Source: Psychrobacter immobilis | Lineage (GTDB): Bacteria > Pseudomonadota > Gammaproteobacteria > Pseudomonadales > Moraxellaceae | NCBI RefSeq assembly: GCF_904846235.1 | Contig: NZ_CAJGZN010000004.1 | Location: 156,766-220,765, forward strand | Direction of reading: 5' to 3' | Length of the DNA: 64,000 bases | Shown here: one piece after another, positions 17,290 through 27,200 of the stretch | Position numbering within the stretch: the stretch's first letter is position 1 | Layout of the letters: each line of letters begins with the position of its first letter | Translations under genes and position numbers: made by a program | The notes under the pieces: generated by a model | The model's database searches: none | What the model was told of the DNA's origin: nothing | The model's input: only the letters and a program-made list of their open reading frames with translations

Positions 17290-19332
17290 TTACACGGTTA
17301 AAGTTGGCGTTGGCTTTCCAGCTGTTTTTATATTGAATACAGCAATACCAAGAACAATCACACCACCTGCGATACCAGTCGTAATCTCAGGATAAATCAA
17401 TAGCAAAGCACCAATAGCTAAGATAACACGAGTCACCGTATTCATACCGCCTCTGAAGTACCCTTCGAGTGCTGAGCTCAGTGCAATGACACCAGTTACC
17501 GAAGTCACTACCACTGTAATAATATCTACAATAGGTGGCAGCGGGAAATCTTTTGCTGTAACTGCCAAACCGGTTGGATCTATCATCAACATCGTTGGAT
17601 TATAGATAAACATAAACGGCACGATGAATCCAGCTAGGGCAAGCTTGAGGGACAAGAACCCTGTCTTCATCGGATCACCACCGGATATACCTGCACCCGC
17701 AAAGGCTGCGAGACATACAGGCGGTGTAATATTGGCAAAGATACCAAAATAGAAAACAAACATGTGCGCTGATAAGATTGGAATATCAAAACCGGCCAAT
17801 GCTGGTGCAGCCATGGTCGCCGTAATGATATAGGCAGGAATAGATGGTAATCCCATGCCTAAAACCATTGATGCCAACATCGTTAAGATAAGCGTAAAGA
17901 ATAGTGATCCTGCACCTAGCGTGACGATAGATGAGGTCATCACCGTACCAAAACTGGTCAGGCTCACAACCCCAATAATAATACCGACAACCGCACAAGC
18001 CGCCATGACCGCTAGTGACTGGCGCGCACCATCTTCTAATGCACCCAGAATATCAGAAAAGCTCATGCGCGTTTCAGCACGTAGCATACTGATCACAACG
18101 GTAAAGCCAATGGTATAAGCTGCTGCATATCCCACAGGTACGTTTCTGATTAATAAGAAAATCAAGAAGACAATCGGCAATAGCATGTGACCGCGGGCTT
18201 TTAATACTTCTTTGACCGCTGGTAAATTTTCTTTAGCGATACCTTTTAGATCGCGACGTCCAGCACGGAAATGCACCTGCGCAATGACGCCTAAATAGTA
18301 CAATATCGCTGGCAATAATGCTGCTAAGGCAATCGTGCTATACGGCAAGCCTGTTGTCTCAGCCATGATGAAGGCACTAGCACCCATAATCGGTGGCAAA
18401 ATCTGCCCACCAACCGAAGCACTGGCCTCAACTGCACCTGCGAAATCTTTGTGATAGCCGACTTTTTTCATCAACGGAATGGTAAAGGCACCCGTACTAA
18501 CCACATTGGATAAAGCTGAGCCATTGATACTACCCATAAAACCACTAGAGATGACTGCTACTTTTGCAGGTCCGCCCTTCTTATGACCAGCGATGGCCAA
18601 TGCTAAATCATTGAACAACTGCCCCATTCCCGAACGTGCTAAGAACGCACCAAACAGAATGAATAAGAAAATGAACGTTACCGATGCCCCAATCGCGACA
18701 GAGTATAGACCTTCTGTTTTTAAGAATAATTGACCAAAAATATCACCCATATCATAAGGGCGAGTCAAAAGCCTGTCAGGCATAAAGTCTAAATGACTAA
18801 CAAATGGATAGGCCAAAAATATGCCGGCCAAGATTGGCAAAATCCAACCAGTAATACGGCGACTGCCTTCTAACACGCAGACTACCGTAATCAAAGAAAA
18901 TATCACATCGACCTGATTGGCCATACCGCCACGCGAGGTAACGATATCTTGATACTCATAAATGAGATAGCCCATACCGGATAGAGACAAGGCAAACCAA
19001 ATCCAGTCATACCATGCCACTCGCTTGCGACTGCTTTTTTTGCTGGCTGGAAAAATTAGGAATATCAATGCAAAACCAACACCCACGTGTACAGAGCGCT
19101 GTAACAGTGCTGGCATTGGATTAAAAGTGATATATAAATGAAACAGTGAATAGAGTATACAAATGCCAGCAATGAAATATTTTACTGGTCCTTGAGTGAT
19201 ATGACGCGTGATTGACTCTCGGTCATATTTTTCCAATACTGCTCGGTTGACCGCATCCGCCTCAGCATCGTTATCAACTTGAGCATCTGGCATGGTAGTC
19301 ACACTACCTTGATCCGTCACTTGGGAGTTCAT
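17290..19332 (-). CDS. Fused TRAP transporter permease (DctQ-DctM type, TAXI system)
   Basis: The roughly 680-residue protein has a cytoplasmic N-terminus, about four early membrane segments (small-subunit part) and a long DctM-like region with about 12 more. Signatures include VGASVTFIFLFILFGAFL, SGFMGSINGSA, SASVGGQILPPIMGA and FANITPPVCLAAFAGAG. Such fused permeases work with TAXI-type binding proteins in sodium-driven uptake of small acids. The ATG at 19332 is preferred over an upstream start at 19359 because AAAAGGAC lies just before it. It overlaps the DUF1850 gene by 29 bases. Confidence 0.95.
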   Translation of the reverse strand: MNSQVTDQGSVTTMPDAQVDNDAEADAVNRAVLEKYDRESITRHITQGPVKYFIAGICILYSLFHLYITFNPMPALLQRSVHVGVGFALIFLIFPASKKSSRKRVAWYDWIWFALSLSGMGYLIYEYQDIVTSRGGMANQVDVIFSLITVVCVLEGSRRITGWILPILAGIFLAYPFVSHLDFMPDRLLTRPYDMGDIFGQLFLKTEGLYSVAIGASVTFIFLFILFGAFLARSGMGQLFNDLALAIAGHKKGGPAKVAVISSGFMGSINGSALSNVVSTGAFTIPLMKKVGYHKDFAGAVEASASVGGQILPPIMGASAFIMAETTGLPYSTIALAALLPAILYYLGVIAQVHFRAGRRDLKGIAKENLPAVKEVLKARGHMLLPIVFLIFLLIRNVPVGYAAAYTIGFTVVISMLRAETRMSFSDILGALEDGARQSLAVMAACAVVGIIIGVVSLTSFGTVMTSSIVTLGAGSLFFTLILTMLASMVLGMGLPSIPAYIITATMAAPALAGFDIPILSAHMFVFYFGIFANITPPVCLAAFAGAGISGGDPMKTGFLSLKLALAGFIVPFMFIYNPTMLMIDPTGLAVTAKDFPLPPIVDIITVVVTSVTGVIALSSALEGYFRGGMNTVTRVILAIGALLLIYPEITTGIAGGVIVLGIAVFNIKTAGKPTPTLTV

Positions 19333-19867
19333 GACAAAAGTCCTTTTTAAATCTATCAATTAAATCATACGTCTTAGGCATGATCACCACTTCAGAATAG
19401 TCTGGCACCCACTGGTGAATCAAGAAACGATGACCACCATAATCCATTTCACCTTTGGTCAGTCTAGATACGACCCAATTAAGGCGAGGCAGTTTTTCGT
19501 TAATTTGATAACCCAGATAGCCAGGCTTTTGTATAGGAGCGAGCATTTCGGTGGAGGGCGTCCCTGCACCGAACGCTTCAAAATAGGTCGTGGTCAGTAA
19601 CAGCTCCGCACCTGCTGTACTGCTGCCGTCTATGCGTTGATACTGTTCTTCCCACCACTGTTTTTCTACAGAATGTATCCAACGTATCTGAAAATCAGGC
19701 TCAGTGAAATAACAAACCTTATCATCAGCACCGTCTACGCCTGCGACTCGCACTTCAACGACAGACTGAAGCGTAGAGCCTAACCATAGCGTAAAAAAAA
19801 CCAGCGCTGCAATAAATGCCGCGCCAGTTGATAACCATAATGAATTACTTGGCTGCTTGTTCGTCAT
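19304..19867 (-). CDS. DUF1850 family protein of the TAXI-TRAP operon
   Basis: The 187-residue protein has one N-terminal membrane segment (about residues 10-31) and an extracytoplasmic domain. DUF1850 features are visible: RWIHSVEKQWWEEQY near 64-78, then a strand with LLLTTTYFEAFGAGTPS. Genes of this family sit almost only with TAXI-type TRAP permeases and are presumed accessory subunits or substrate-related factors; the role is unproven. It overlaps the binding-protein gene by 23 bases and the permease gene by 29, so all three are translationally coupled. Confidence 0.9.
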   Translation of the reverse strand: MTNKQPSNSLWLSTGAAFIAALVFFTLWLGSTLQSVVEVRVAGVDGADDKVCYFTEPDFQIRWIHSVEKQWWEEQYQRIDGSSTAGAELLLTTTYFEAFGAGTPSTEMLAPIQKPGYLGYQINEKLPRLNWVVSRLTKGEMDYGGHRFLIHQWVPDYSEVVIMPKTYDLIDRFKKDFCHELPSDGSR

Positions 19868-20864
19868 AGTATTTTTTAGCTCCAGGATGGATTGGGGCTA
19901 CCATGCCATCACGAGCGGTTTCTAGACTGATATCATTGGCCGCTTGGTGAGCTGTTTTTAGACCATCTAAATTATCAAACAATGCTTTGGTTAGTTTATA
20001 ACCATCCGCTTCAGATAGGTCAGAGCTAACCAATAGTGCATTCATGATTGCGGCAGTTGGTACGGCTGTTTCGTTGCCATAAGTGCCAGCAGGAATCTCA
20101 AAGGTTTTGAAGTAAGGCTTGGTCGCGATGATTTCTTTTAGCTTGTCTTGGTTGATAGTGACAATCTGCAAATCTAAGCCTTGTTCTAACTCCATCAAAG
20201 ATGAGTTTGGTAGGCCGCTACTAAAGAATGCCGCTTCGATCTTACCTGCTTTCATACCATCAGCAGCTTCAGCAAAGCCTAGATAATCAACGGTGACATC
20301 ATCATATGTGATACCAAACCCTTCCAGTAAAGTACGAGCGTTGACTTCTGTACCAGAACCTTGATCGCCTACCGCAATGCGCTTGCCTCGTAAATCTTCA
20401 ATGTTTTTGATACCAGATTTTTTCGAGGTTACGATTTGCACCACATTAGGGTACAAAACAGCAATCTGTTGAATGTTAGTGATTGGCTGCTCAAAGTTGT
20501 TTTTACCTTCGACAGCATCCGTCACCACGTCACTTAGTGCCAAAACCATGTCGACCTTGCCTTGGGTCAATAGATTGACGTTTTCGACTGATGCGCCAGT
20601 GGTTTGAGTTTTTGAGTTTACGCCAAAAGTTTTGACATAGACTTCAGACAATGAAGTACCAATGATGTTATAAGGGCCAGACGCGCCACCAGTAGCGATG
20701 GTCAAAAACTTAGTATCAAGCTTATCTGCTGCAGTATCTGTTGCCGCGCTATCTGCAGATGCAGTATCACTGCCCTCTGAGCTTGGAGATGAGCATGCAG
20801 TTAGACCTAACGCAGCACTCAACATAGCTGACAAAAGTAATGGGGATTTTAAAGAATTAAGCAT
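19845..20864 (-). CDS. TAXI-family TRAP transporter solute-binding lipoprotein
   Basis: About 339 residues. A lipoprotein signal peptide ends at LGLTAC near residue 24, followed by an acidic Ser/Asp-rich linker of some 25 residues. The mature domain starts with FLTIATGGASGPYNIIG, the TAXI family hallmark, and continues with VGDQGSGTEVNARTLLEGFG and a C-terminal GAKKYYDEQ. Known TAXI proteins bind glutamate, glutamine or related dicarboxylates; the substrate here is undetermined. The ATG at 20864 is chosen because AAGGA lies nine bases before it; a second ATG at 20873 is too close. First gene of the operon. Confidence 0.95.
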   Translation of the reverse strand: MLNSLKSPLLLSAMLSAALGLTACSSPSSEGSDTASADSAATDTAADKLDTKFLTIATGGASGPYNIIGTSLSEVYVKTFGVNSKTQTTGASVENVNLLTQGKVDMVLALSDVVTDAVEGKNNFEQPITNIQQIAVLYPNVVQIVTSKKSGIKNIEDLRGKRIAVGDQGSGTEVNARTLLEGFGITYDDVTVDYLGFAEAADGMKAGKIEAAFFSSGLPNSSLMELEQGLDLQIVTINQDKLKEIIATKPYFKTFEIPAGTYGNETAVPTAAIMNALLVSSDLSEADGYKLTKALFDNLDGLKTAHQAANDISLETARDGMVAPIHPGAKKYYDEQAAK

Positions 20865-21347
20865 TGAATTCATCCTTGAAGTGATCGGTTTTATACGTTT
20901 AACAATATACGTATTTATACATAAATACGTTACAGACGAGTAATAATATAGTAATTCCGCCAACAAATAAACCTTAGCTTACTTTCTCTTTTTCTTTCAA
21001 TACCTTATATTTAAAGCTATTAGAGAAAATATAGGTCATTCATTCATTGAGCTAACATATACGTATGTTTTGCTATGCGAAACAAAGTTCCATTTAATAA
21101 ATATTAAAACAAAAATTGTCGCTATTGTAAACCTTTATCGATATCTGACAAATATCGCCATGATGTATTATTTCTTAGGAATCTTTAGATATAGCAAATT
21201 AATGAGAATTCTCGATTTATAACTATCTCGATTTATAACTATAAGTACAAAAGTTCTGCTATATTTTATCTGAGCTATTTTTTGGTTCAGGATATTACAT
21301 GGCACTAGCCTGTGTCTCTCTTTTATTAACCCATTCGGATAGTCCTT
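20865..21347. other. Divergent intergenic region between TAXI operon and mtnP
   Basis: About 480 AT-rich bases carrying the promoters of both units. It contains a perfect 16-bp tandem duplication (21211-21242). No gene or RNA is seen. Confidence 0.6.
21211..21242. repeat. Perfect 16-bp tandem duplication
   Basis: CTCGATTTATAACTAT occurs twice in direct succession (21211-21226 and 21227-21242), 106 bases before mtnP. Perfect identity suggests a recent duplication, possibly altering promoter spacing. Confidence 0.85.
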
Positions 21348-22241
21348 ATGACAATACCCCACACGGAAGTACTGGCAACGTTATCTGCTGATATTGCTAT
21401 CATCGGTGGCAGCGGTCTCTACCAAATGTCATCACTGACCAACAAACGCAGTATAACGATACAGACGCCTTATGGTAGTCCATCTGATGATATTGTCTTA
21501 GGTGAGCTTGAGGGAGTGACCGTCGCATTTCTAACACGGCATGGTCAGGGCCACAGACTGACCCCGTCCGAAGTGCCTTATCGTGCCAATATCTATGCGC
21601 TAAAAACGCTTGGGGTACGCTATATCGTATCCGTATCAGCAGTTGGCTCTCTACGAGAATCGCTTAAGCCACTAGATATGGTCATTCCAAATCAAATGAT
21701 TGATATGACCAAGCAGCGAGTGAGTACTTTCTTTGGCGCGGGCGCAGTCGCTCATGTATCAATGGCCGACCCGCTTTGTCCTGCCCTCGCAGAAATCTTG
21801 ACGCGTGCATATGACAATGCAGATATTGCAGAAGGCACCAGTCACTCAAAAGCGACCTATGTCTGTATCGAGGGTCCACAGTTCTCAACCCGTGCAGAGT
21901 CAGAATGGTATCGTCAAATGCAGGCAGATATTATTGGCATGACCAATATGCCAGAAGCCAAATTGGCACGTGAAGCCAGTATTGCTTATGCCACGTTAGC
22001 TCTGGTGACAGACTTCGACTGTTGGCATCCGACGGAAGAAGCCGTCAGTGCCGACTATGCGATAAAGAACCTAATGAAAAATGCGGACAATGCTCAAAAA
22101 GTGATACAGGAAGCTGTTGCTTTAATTTCTGCCGAACTACCTGAGTCAATCGCTCACAATGCCCTTGCACAAGCATTAGTCACACCTATAGATGCGATGG
22201 ACGAGCATACCAAGATTAGACTGGCCGCCTTGCTAACGTAA
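21348..22241 (+). CDS. mtnP: S-methyl-5'-thioadenosine phosphorylase / related nucleoside phosphorylase
   Basis: The 297-residue protein belongs to the PNP/MTAP phosphorylase family. The phosphate-binding start IAIIGGSGLYQM (16-27), TRHGQGHRLTPSEVPYRAN near 63-81, the CIEGPQFSTRAES segment and GMTNMPEAKLAREA near 198-211 are all present, and VTDFDCWH points to the MTA type rather than general PNP. It splits 5'-methylthioadenosine, made by polyamine synthesis, to adenine and a ribose-1-phosphate; a related subfamily uses methylthioinosine. It faces arsM of the arsenosugar cluster tail to tail, so a role on a 5'-arsinoyl-adenosine is possible (inference). Confidence 0.9.
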   Translation: MTIPHTEVLATLSADIAIIGGSGLYQMSSLTNKRSITIQTPYGSPSDDIVLGELEGVTVAFLTRHGQGHRLTPSEVPYRANIYALKTLGVRYIVSVSAVGSLRESLKPLDMVIPNQMIDMTKQRVSTFFGAGAVAHVSMADPLCPALAEILTRAYDNADIAEGTSHSKATYVCIEGPQFSTRAESEWYRQMQADIIGMTNMPEAKLAREASIAYATLALVTDFDCWHPTEEAVSADYAIKNLMKNADNAQKVIQEAVALISAELPESIAHNALAQALVTPIDAMDEHTKIRLAALLT

Positions 22242-22317
22242 TCTTAATACGTACTCTTCATTTTGGACTGACTACTGCTAATCGGTCTAATTTTAATCGT
22301 GCTGTTTCCCATTGAAT

Positions 22318-22354
22318 CAAAAAAGGCCATTATCTAAAATAATGGCCTTTTTTA
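22318..22354. terminator. Bidirectional terminator between mtnP and arsM
   Basis: AAAAGGCCATTA (22321-22332) pairs with TAATGGCCTTTT (22340-22351) around a 7-base loop, with A and T runs on the two sides. Confidence 0.9.
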
Positions 22355-22402
22355 TAATTAAGCATGTATATTTAAATTTATGCTAAATACACCACTTTAA
22401 TG

Positions 22403-23446
22403 TTAGCAACAACCACCTGCACCAGATGCCAGCATCATAGGTTGATTAAATGGCATTAATTCACCGCAACCTGCAAAAATACCGTAGTGGCGACTGTCAT
22501 CACCGATAAACTCAAAATGCGGCGCAAAGCGCGATTCTTGCAGCATTCGAAACGTATTGCCACATACTGGGAATACCCGACCAGCTTCGATAGCATGATG
22601 TTTATCTAAATCAAACCGATGCGGGGACTGCTCGATAGAGCCTTTATATATCACCGCTTGTCCGTGATCTTCGCAAGCATCCTCAAGCGAGTCGATTTTA
22701 AATAGGCGGTAAGTTGCAGAGAAAAACTGAATATCACCGATTTTAGCTGCCAAAGCAGGATCTGTAATCTCAAGTGGGCGATCTTCAACCAAACGTATGT
22801 CTAAGAATCCTGCATCTCGTGCCAAACGGTTAAAATCCTTCCAATACAATGCACCGCTCAAACACTCTCCATATAAAACGGGATCATCGATTAAGTGTTG
22901 CGGGATACGGCGATCGGCATAGACGTCAGAAAAATAAAACTCCCCACCAGGTTTCAGCAAACGCTGCACACTGGCCATGACCGCGGCTTTATCTGGTGAT
23001 AGATTGATAACACAATTTGAGACGATAATATCAAAGCTATTAGCCTCAAGGTCTAGTTCATCTAGTTTCTCGATATAGCCATGTAAAAAAGTCACATTGT
23101 CATAACCAAACTTATCGACATGATAGGCTTGATGCTGCTTGGCGACCGCTAGCTGCTCATCGGTCATATCCACACCGACTACGTGCCCACTCTCGCCCAC
23201 CAATTGCGCTAATGCATAGACATCTCGGCCTGAGCCACTGCCCAAGTCTAAAATTCGACAGCCTTCAAGCAGTGCTGGACATACCAGACCGCAGCCATAA
23301 TAGCGATTCAATACTTCATCATGAATATTTGCGAGTAATGGCTTGAGCCACTCAGGCATATTGCTGATATCACAACAAGCCGAGGTCTTTAAATCATTGG
23401 TACTCTGTAACTCTTTTCCATAGTAATTTTGCACGACGTCATGCAT
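22403..23446 (-). CDS. arsM: Arsenite S-adenosylmethionine methyltransferase
   Basis: The 347-residue protein has the SAM-binding motif DLGSGSGRDVYAL near 67-79 and a GVDMT acidic loop. Arsenic-binding cysteines expected for ArsM are seen: Cys pair at 24-25, YYGCGLVC near 50-56, SNCVINL near 155 and GECLSGALYW near 205. It transfers methyl groups to trivalent arsenic. The protein ends in GAGGCC, an unusual Cys pair at the very C-terminus. AAGGATAT precedes the ATG. It is the last gene of the arsenosugar set, which suggests that its methylarsenicals feed ArsS rather than only being volatilised. Confidence 0.93.
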   Translation of the reverse strand: MHDVVQNYYGKELQSTNDLKTSACCDISNMPEWLKPLLANIHDEVLNRYYGCGLVCPALLEGCRILDLGSGSGRDVYALAQLVGESGHVVGVDMTDEQLAVAKQHQAYHVDKFGYDNVTFLHGYIEKLDELDLEANSFDIIVSNCVINLSPDKAAVMASVQRLLKPGGEFYFSDVYADRRIPQHLIDDPVLYGECLSGALYWKDFNRLARDAGFLDIRLVEDRPLEITDPALAAKIGDIQFFSATYRLFKIDSLEDACEDHGQAVIYKGSIEQSPHRFDLDKHHAIEAGRVFPVCGNTFRMLQESRFAPHFEFIGDDSRHYGIFAGCGELMPFNQPMMLASGAGGCC

Positions 23447-23554
23447 AACAATATCCTTATTGAATGTGCCATCCAGTTAAAATTCTTAGTGAATCATCTT
23501 AGAATATGCAACTACATTAGTGAGTTTATCAACCTAGTTGTCACTTATCGGTTA

Positions 23555-24223
23555 TCAGTAGTTATCCACTTTGATATTAATATTGATGTAAGAATCTAGC
23601 CAGCCTGACGGCAAATGTACTAGATCTTTAGGCTCATCAATATCGTGCAAAGGATCAAATAGTGCAAGTGTCCAAACTAATGCCGCTATGCGCTGCTTGG
23701 TGACAGCAGCAACACTAGTCGTACTCCAAACAATGTCCGAAAACATGCTGTCATTAACTTGTCTAAACCCTAGCAGCACATAACCACCATCAGTCGCTGG
23801 AATCATGACCGCATCGTTTTGATTTAGCTGCTGTACCGCTGTCTGAATACATGCTGTCGTAAGACTAGGACAGTCCGTACCAATTAATACAACCTTGTCA
23901 AAACGTCCCAATGCCCGCTGACTGGCTATCAACATACGCAAACCCAAATCACCGTCGGCCTGCGTAGACCAACGCAGTGAGTTGGGCAAATCAAGCGCCT
24001 GCCAACATGGATCTGTTGGTGCTGGACTCACACATAGCTCAACGGAAAAGCCCGTATCAATAGCCTGCTCAATACTATGCAGTAATAGCTGCCTTGCCAT
24101 ACGTGCAGCGCCATCTATACCCAGTGCTGGCTGTAAGCGGGTTTTCGCCTTATTAGGCGCTGGATATTTTGCAAACAGAAGGATGCAGGTATCTTGCTGT
24201 TTTGCAGATGAATCAGCTGTCAC
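23555..24223 (-). CDS. TIGR04282-type arsenosugar biosynthesis transferase (DUF2064)
   Basis: The 222-residue protein has the nucleotidyl/glycosyltransferase-A-like fold: FAKYPAPNKAKTRLQPALG near 17-35 corresponds to the NTP-binding loop, VVLIGTDCPSL near 110-120 gives the metal-binding Asp, and MIPATDGGYVLLGFR follows. This family is named for its recurring place beside ArsM and ArsS in arsenosugar gene clusters. It probably activates or transfers a sugar in that route; the exact reaction is unknown. It lies 84 bases after the GT2-type gene and 108 before arsM on one strand. Confidence 0.9.
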   Translation of the reverse strand: MTADSSAKQQDTCILLFAKYPAPNKAKTRLQPALGIDGAARMARQLLLHSIEQAIDTGFSVELCVSPAPTDPCWQALDLPNSLRWSTQADGDLGLRMLIASQRALGRFDKVVLIGTDCPSLTTACIQTAVQQLNQNDAVMIPATDGGYVLLGFRQVNDSMFSDIVWSTTSVAAVTKQRIAALVWTLALFDPLHDIDEPKDLVHLPSGWLDSYININIKVDNY

Positions 24224-24307
24224 TATAACGGTCTCTCAATTGGTCAAATGTACAAGGACAAACTCTTTCTTCTTTTGTCTATCATGTTGATAAACCAAAT
24301 AACTTCA

Positions 24308-25027
24308 CTAATTATAGTAGCGTTGCTTTAAGACGCTAGGCGATACGCCTCGCCAATAATCAAAGCGCAACTGCCACATCAAAAAAATCGTCCGCCATGT
24401 ACCATGCTGCTGCCAACGCCGCGCTGAGGTCGTGACTTTAGTTTTTAGACAAGCTGGTCGAGCAATTTTCTTTAGCCGTTTACACAGTTCGATATCTTCC
24501 ATCAGTGGCTGATCAGGATAGCCATGCATTCGCCCAAACAAAGACTTTTTGATAAAAACTGCTTGATCGCCAGTGGCTATACCCATTAAGCGCGAGCGTT
24601 GATTTATCATGAACCCGACGATTTTTAACAATGGCTCACGGCTATCTAAACAGACATCAAAACGTCCCCAATCGTACTGAGCTATTGCCTGCTGAACGTT
24701 ATCTATCGCGTCAGCTGGTAGCTCGGTATCAGCATGTAAAAATAGCAGCACGTCACCTGTTGCCAATATAGCGCCCGCATTCATTTGCTGTGCGCGCCCT
24801 ACGGTAGATTCGATAATATGCCAATCAATGATTGATTGAGCAATCTCTGTACTTTTGAGCAAATTGTTGGCGATAGCAACCGAGCCATCTACTGAACCAC
24901 CATCGACCAATATCACTTGCTGGGGTGCTAGATCGAGACTGGCAATATGAGCCATAAGCTTAGGCAAGTTATCCGCTTCATTTAATAAAGGAACAATAAT
25001 TGATAGGTTCAATGGATATACCGTCAC
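24308..25027 (-). CDS. TIGR04283-type arsenosugar biosynthesis glycosyltransferase (GT2)
   Basis: The 239-residue GT-A enzyme starts with LSIIVPLLNEADNLP, then ILVDGGSVDGSV near 38-49 (nucleotide-sugar binding), LFLHADTELP near 93-102 with the DXD-like metal site, and MEDIELCKRLKK near 180. A hydrophobic tail suggests membrane association. The family is linked to arsenosugar clusters and would add a sugar or glycerol-like group to the arsenic-bearing ribose (inference). The start is GTG, 30 bases after the DUF547 gene, so it is probably in the same transcript. Confidence 0.9.
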   Translation of the reverse strand: MTVYPLNLSIIVPLLNEADNLPKLMAHIASLDLAPQQVILVDGGSVDGSVAIANNLLKSTEIAQSIIDWHIIESTVGRAQQMNAGAILATGDVLLFLHADTELPADAIDNVQQAIAQYDWGRFDVCLDSREPLLKIVGFMINQRSRLMGIATGDQAVFIKKSLFGRMHGYPDQPLMEDIELCKRLKKIARPACLKTKVTTSARRWQQHGTWRTIFLMWQLRFDYWRGVSPSVLKQRYYN

Positions 25028-25057
25028 GTTAATCAGCGATTAAGATTAAAAACTGGC

Positions 25058-25879
25058 TTATTTTTTATTCAAATTCCAGTTGTAATCGGTATAGCTGATT
25101 TTTATCTTGCCTTGTTTGAGATCCGCTGTCTGAGCTTTACTCAATCCTAATGACGAGCTATAACAACCTAGAAAACCTGCTAAATCTTTTGTGCCGCGCC
25201 AGTTGGTTGCAAAATCCTCTTTATACCATTTAAAAATTGGTGACACTCTTAGCGTATCGCCTTTGAGACTATTGCGGCTACTGTCTGCTAAAAACTTAGA
25301 CGTTGCCTGCTCTAATTGACTGTCTAAACGCTTGCCGGTAAAGGCATCATCTTGCAATGCAGGGCAACCAATACTGGCACAATTGACTGCAAAGTGAATG
25401 CGCGGATCGTTGTAACGTTTAGAACCACGAATCAGGTTGTGCTCAATATCATCAAGTGAGCGCGTCTTACCAAGTAGCGAAACAAACTCTTGCTTCCATG
25501 GTGACCCAAACAGTCCGCCGATATCTTTGATGGATTCGACGTTTGGATATTTCGTCAATACCAAATCAACCGTACCAGCGTTATAAACGTTGATTAAAAA
25601 TGCCAACTGCTCGTTTTTACTCCAACGATTGAACTCTGATTGAGACACTTTGCTCGTCGCTTCCAGATAGCTTGTCAGCTTACTTTGATCTGCTTTCATA
25701 CCAGCATAATTGACCACTGAAGCTTTGCCACCGTTGGTCATAGTCACATGCTTATTTAATAAGCTATCCCAGCTCTGATGGTTGAAGTCAGCATGAGCAG
25801 CCACGCTTGCTAATAAAATAGTCGTAGCAATAACTGGTTGGGCGAAAAACGTCTTCGCAGAAAAGTTAAATACTGACAT
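25058..25879 (-). CDS. Exported DUF547 protein of the arsenosugar cluster
   Basis: The 273-residue protein starts with a signal peptide cleaved after VAAHA near residue 30. The DUF547 core is seen: WSKNEQLAFLINVYNAGT near 83-100, DIEHNLIRGSKRYNDPRIHFAVNCASIGCPAL near 139-170, and SPIFKWYKEDF near 213. DUF547 proteins are periplasmic or surface proteins, distantly peptidase-like, that recur beside arsM and arsS; their function is not established. The position between arsS and the glycosyltransferases argues for a part in exporting or modifying the product. Confidence 0.9.
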   Translation of the reverse strand: MSVFNFSAKTFFAQPVIATTILLASVAAHADFNHQSWDSLLNKHVTMTNGGKASVVNYAGMKADQSKLTSYLEATSKVSQSEFNRWSKNEQLAFLINVYNAGTVDLVLTKYPNVESIKDIGGLFGSPWKQEFVSLLGKTRSLDDIEHNLIRGSKRYNDPRIHFAVNCASIGCPALQDDAFTGKRLDSQLEQATSKFLADSSRNSLKGDTLRVSPIFKWYKEDFATNWRGTKDLAGFLGCYSSSLGLSKAQTADLKQGKIKISYTDYNWNLNKK

Positions 25880-25984
25880 AGGACTTACTCCGTTTACACT
25901 GATTGTTTTTTACCTAAATTTTTATGTATGCTAAAAGCACCTATGTTTAAAGTGCTTATATTAAAAGCACTGACATTAGAACGG

Positions 25985-26974
25985 CTAAGGCGTGGCTACT
26001 AGCGCTGGCTCTACTGCCTCTTCTAACGCGCCGCCACAGCTACTACCCTGTCCTGCTGTACAGCCATAGCAGTGGTCAGCAATGGCAATGTCATCACCAG
26101 ACGGGTTTTGCGTTAACAAATCACTTAGGTGTCGCCGTGACTTATTTGGTACAGGTATCTCTAACTGCTGATTGAAATCACAATCAAACAGTTCACCCAA
26201 CCAGTTGACACTAATGGTCGAACGGCACATGATTTCGGCTAAATTGGCAGCCATATAATTAGTTTTGAGCAAATCCATATACGGGTGGAACTGGTCTTTT
26301 GCCAGTAGCACCGCCCCAAAACGCTGAATCGGCATATTTGTTAGGGCAAATAGATGGTTAAACTCAATATCAAAGTGCGCTTTTAACTCACGCTTATAAT
26401 CTGCTTCAAGCTGTTGTTGATTGGGCGGTAGCGTCGCACCTTGCGGATTGAAAACCAAGTTTAATGTTAAATCTGAATTAAGCTTGCCATACCCCAGCTG
26501 ATTGAGCTTCTGCAATCCCAATATACTGTCGTCAAACGCACCTTTGCCGCGCTGTTTATCGACATTTTCTAAGGAATAACAAGGCAAAGATGCCACCACT
26601 TCCACTTGGTTGTCTGCTAAAAACTGCGCCATATCCTCATAACCCTCTTCCATAAGGATAGTCAGATTACAACGGTCTATCACTTTGACACCTAGAGCCC
26701 GAGCGGCCGTGACCAAATACTTAAAATCCTCATGCATTTCAGGCGCACCGCCCGTCAAATCAAGCGTATCGATGTTTTGTGCTTGTAATACCTCTGGTAT
26801 CAGCTCAACCAACTCACGTGACATCATCTCGGTACGATAAGGACTGGCAGCCACATGACAGTGCACGCAGGACATATTACATAAATAGCCCATATTGACT
26901 TGCAATATCGTCAATTGACGTCGTTTTATCGCTGGAAAATCCGTATGCTCAAGTAGCTCGATAGTTGATTTCAT
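25985..26974 (-). CDS. arsS: Arsenosugar biosynthesis radical SAM protein
   Basis: The 329-residue radical SAM enzyme has the cluster motif CNMSCVHC (Cys 32, 36 and 39), LDLTGGAPEMH near 75-85 and a C-terminal cysteine-rich domain with CDFNQQ and CYGCTAGQGSSCGGA near 305-318, as in the DUF3641-containing ArsS family. ArsS is known to join a 5'-deoxyadenosyl group to a dimethylated arsenical, giving a 5'-arsinoyl-adenosine. Its neighbours (arsM, two transferases, DUF547) match that pathway. The protein is of typical length and appears intact. Confidence 0.93.
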   Translation of the reverse strand: MKSTIELLEHTDFPAIKRRQLTILQVNMGYLCNMSCVHCHVAASPYRTEMMSRELVELIPEVLQAQNIDTLDLTGGAPEMHEDFKYLVTAARALGVKVIDRCNLTILMEEGYEDMAQFLADNQVEVVASLPCYSLENVDKQRGKGAFDDSILGLQKLNQLGYGKLNSDLTLNLVFNPQGATLPPNQQQLEADYKRELKAHFDIEFNHLFALTNMPIQRFGAVLLAKDQFHPYMDLLKTNYMAANLAEIMCRSTISVNWLGELFDCDFNQQLEIPVPNKSRRHLSDLLTQNPSGDDIAIADHCYGCTAGQGSSCGGALEEAVEPALVATP

Positions 26975-27200
26975 GGTGGTCTAAAATCCTGTTAGCAGTA
27001 CAACTAAAAAAGGATAGCAACGTGACATTGAAGATTAGAAAACATAGATAGCGCATTGCTTTTACTGTTTATTTTTAAGTTTGACAACGTAAAACTTGAT
27101 TGCTCACTTTACGGTTTATCTAATCAATCATACCTGATTATCAATAAGCATTGACAACTAATCATATGGATTTTATGGTTTATTCTAAATGAGCATTAAC

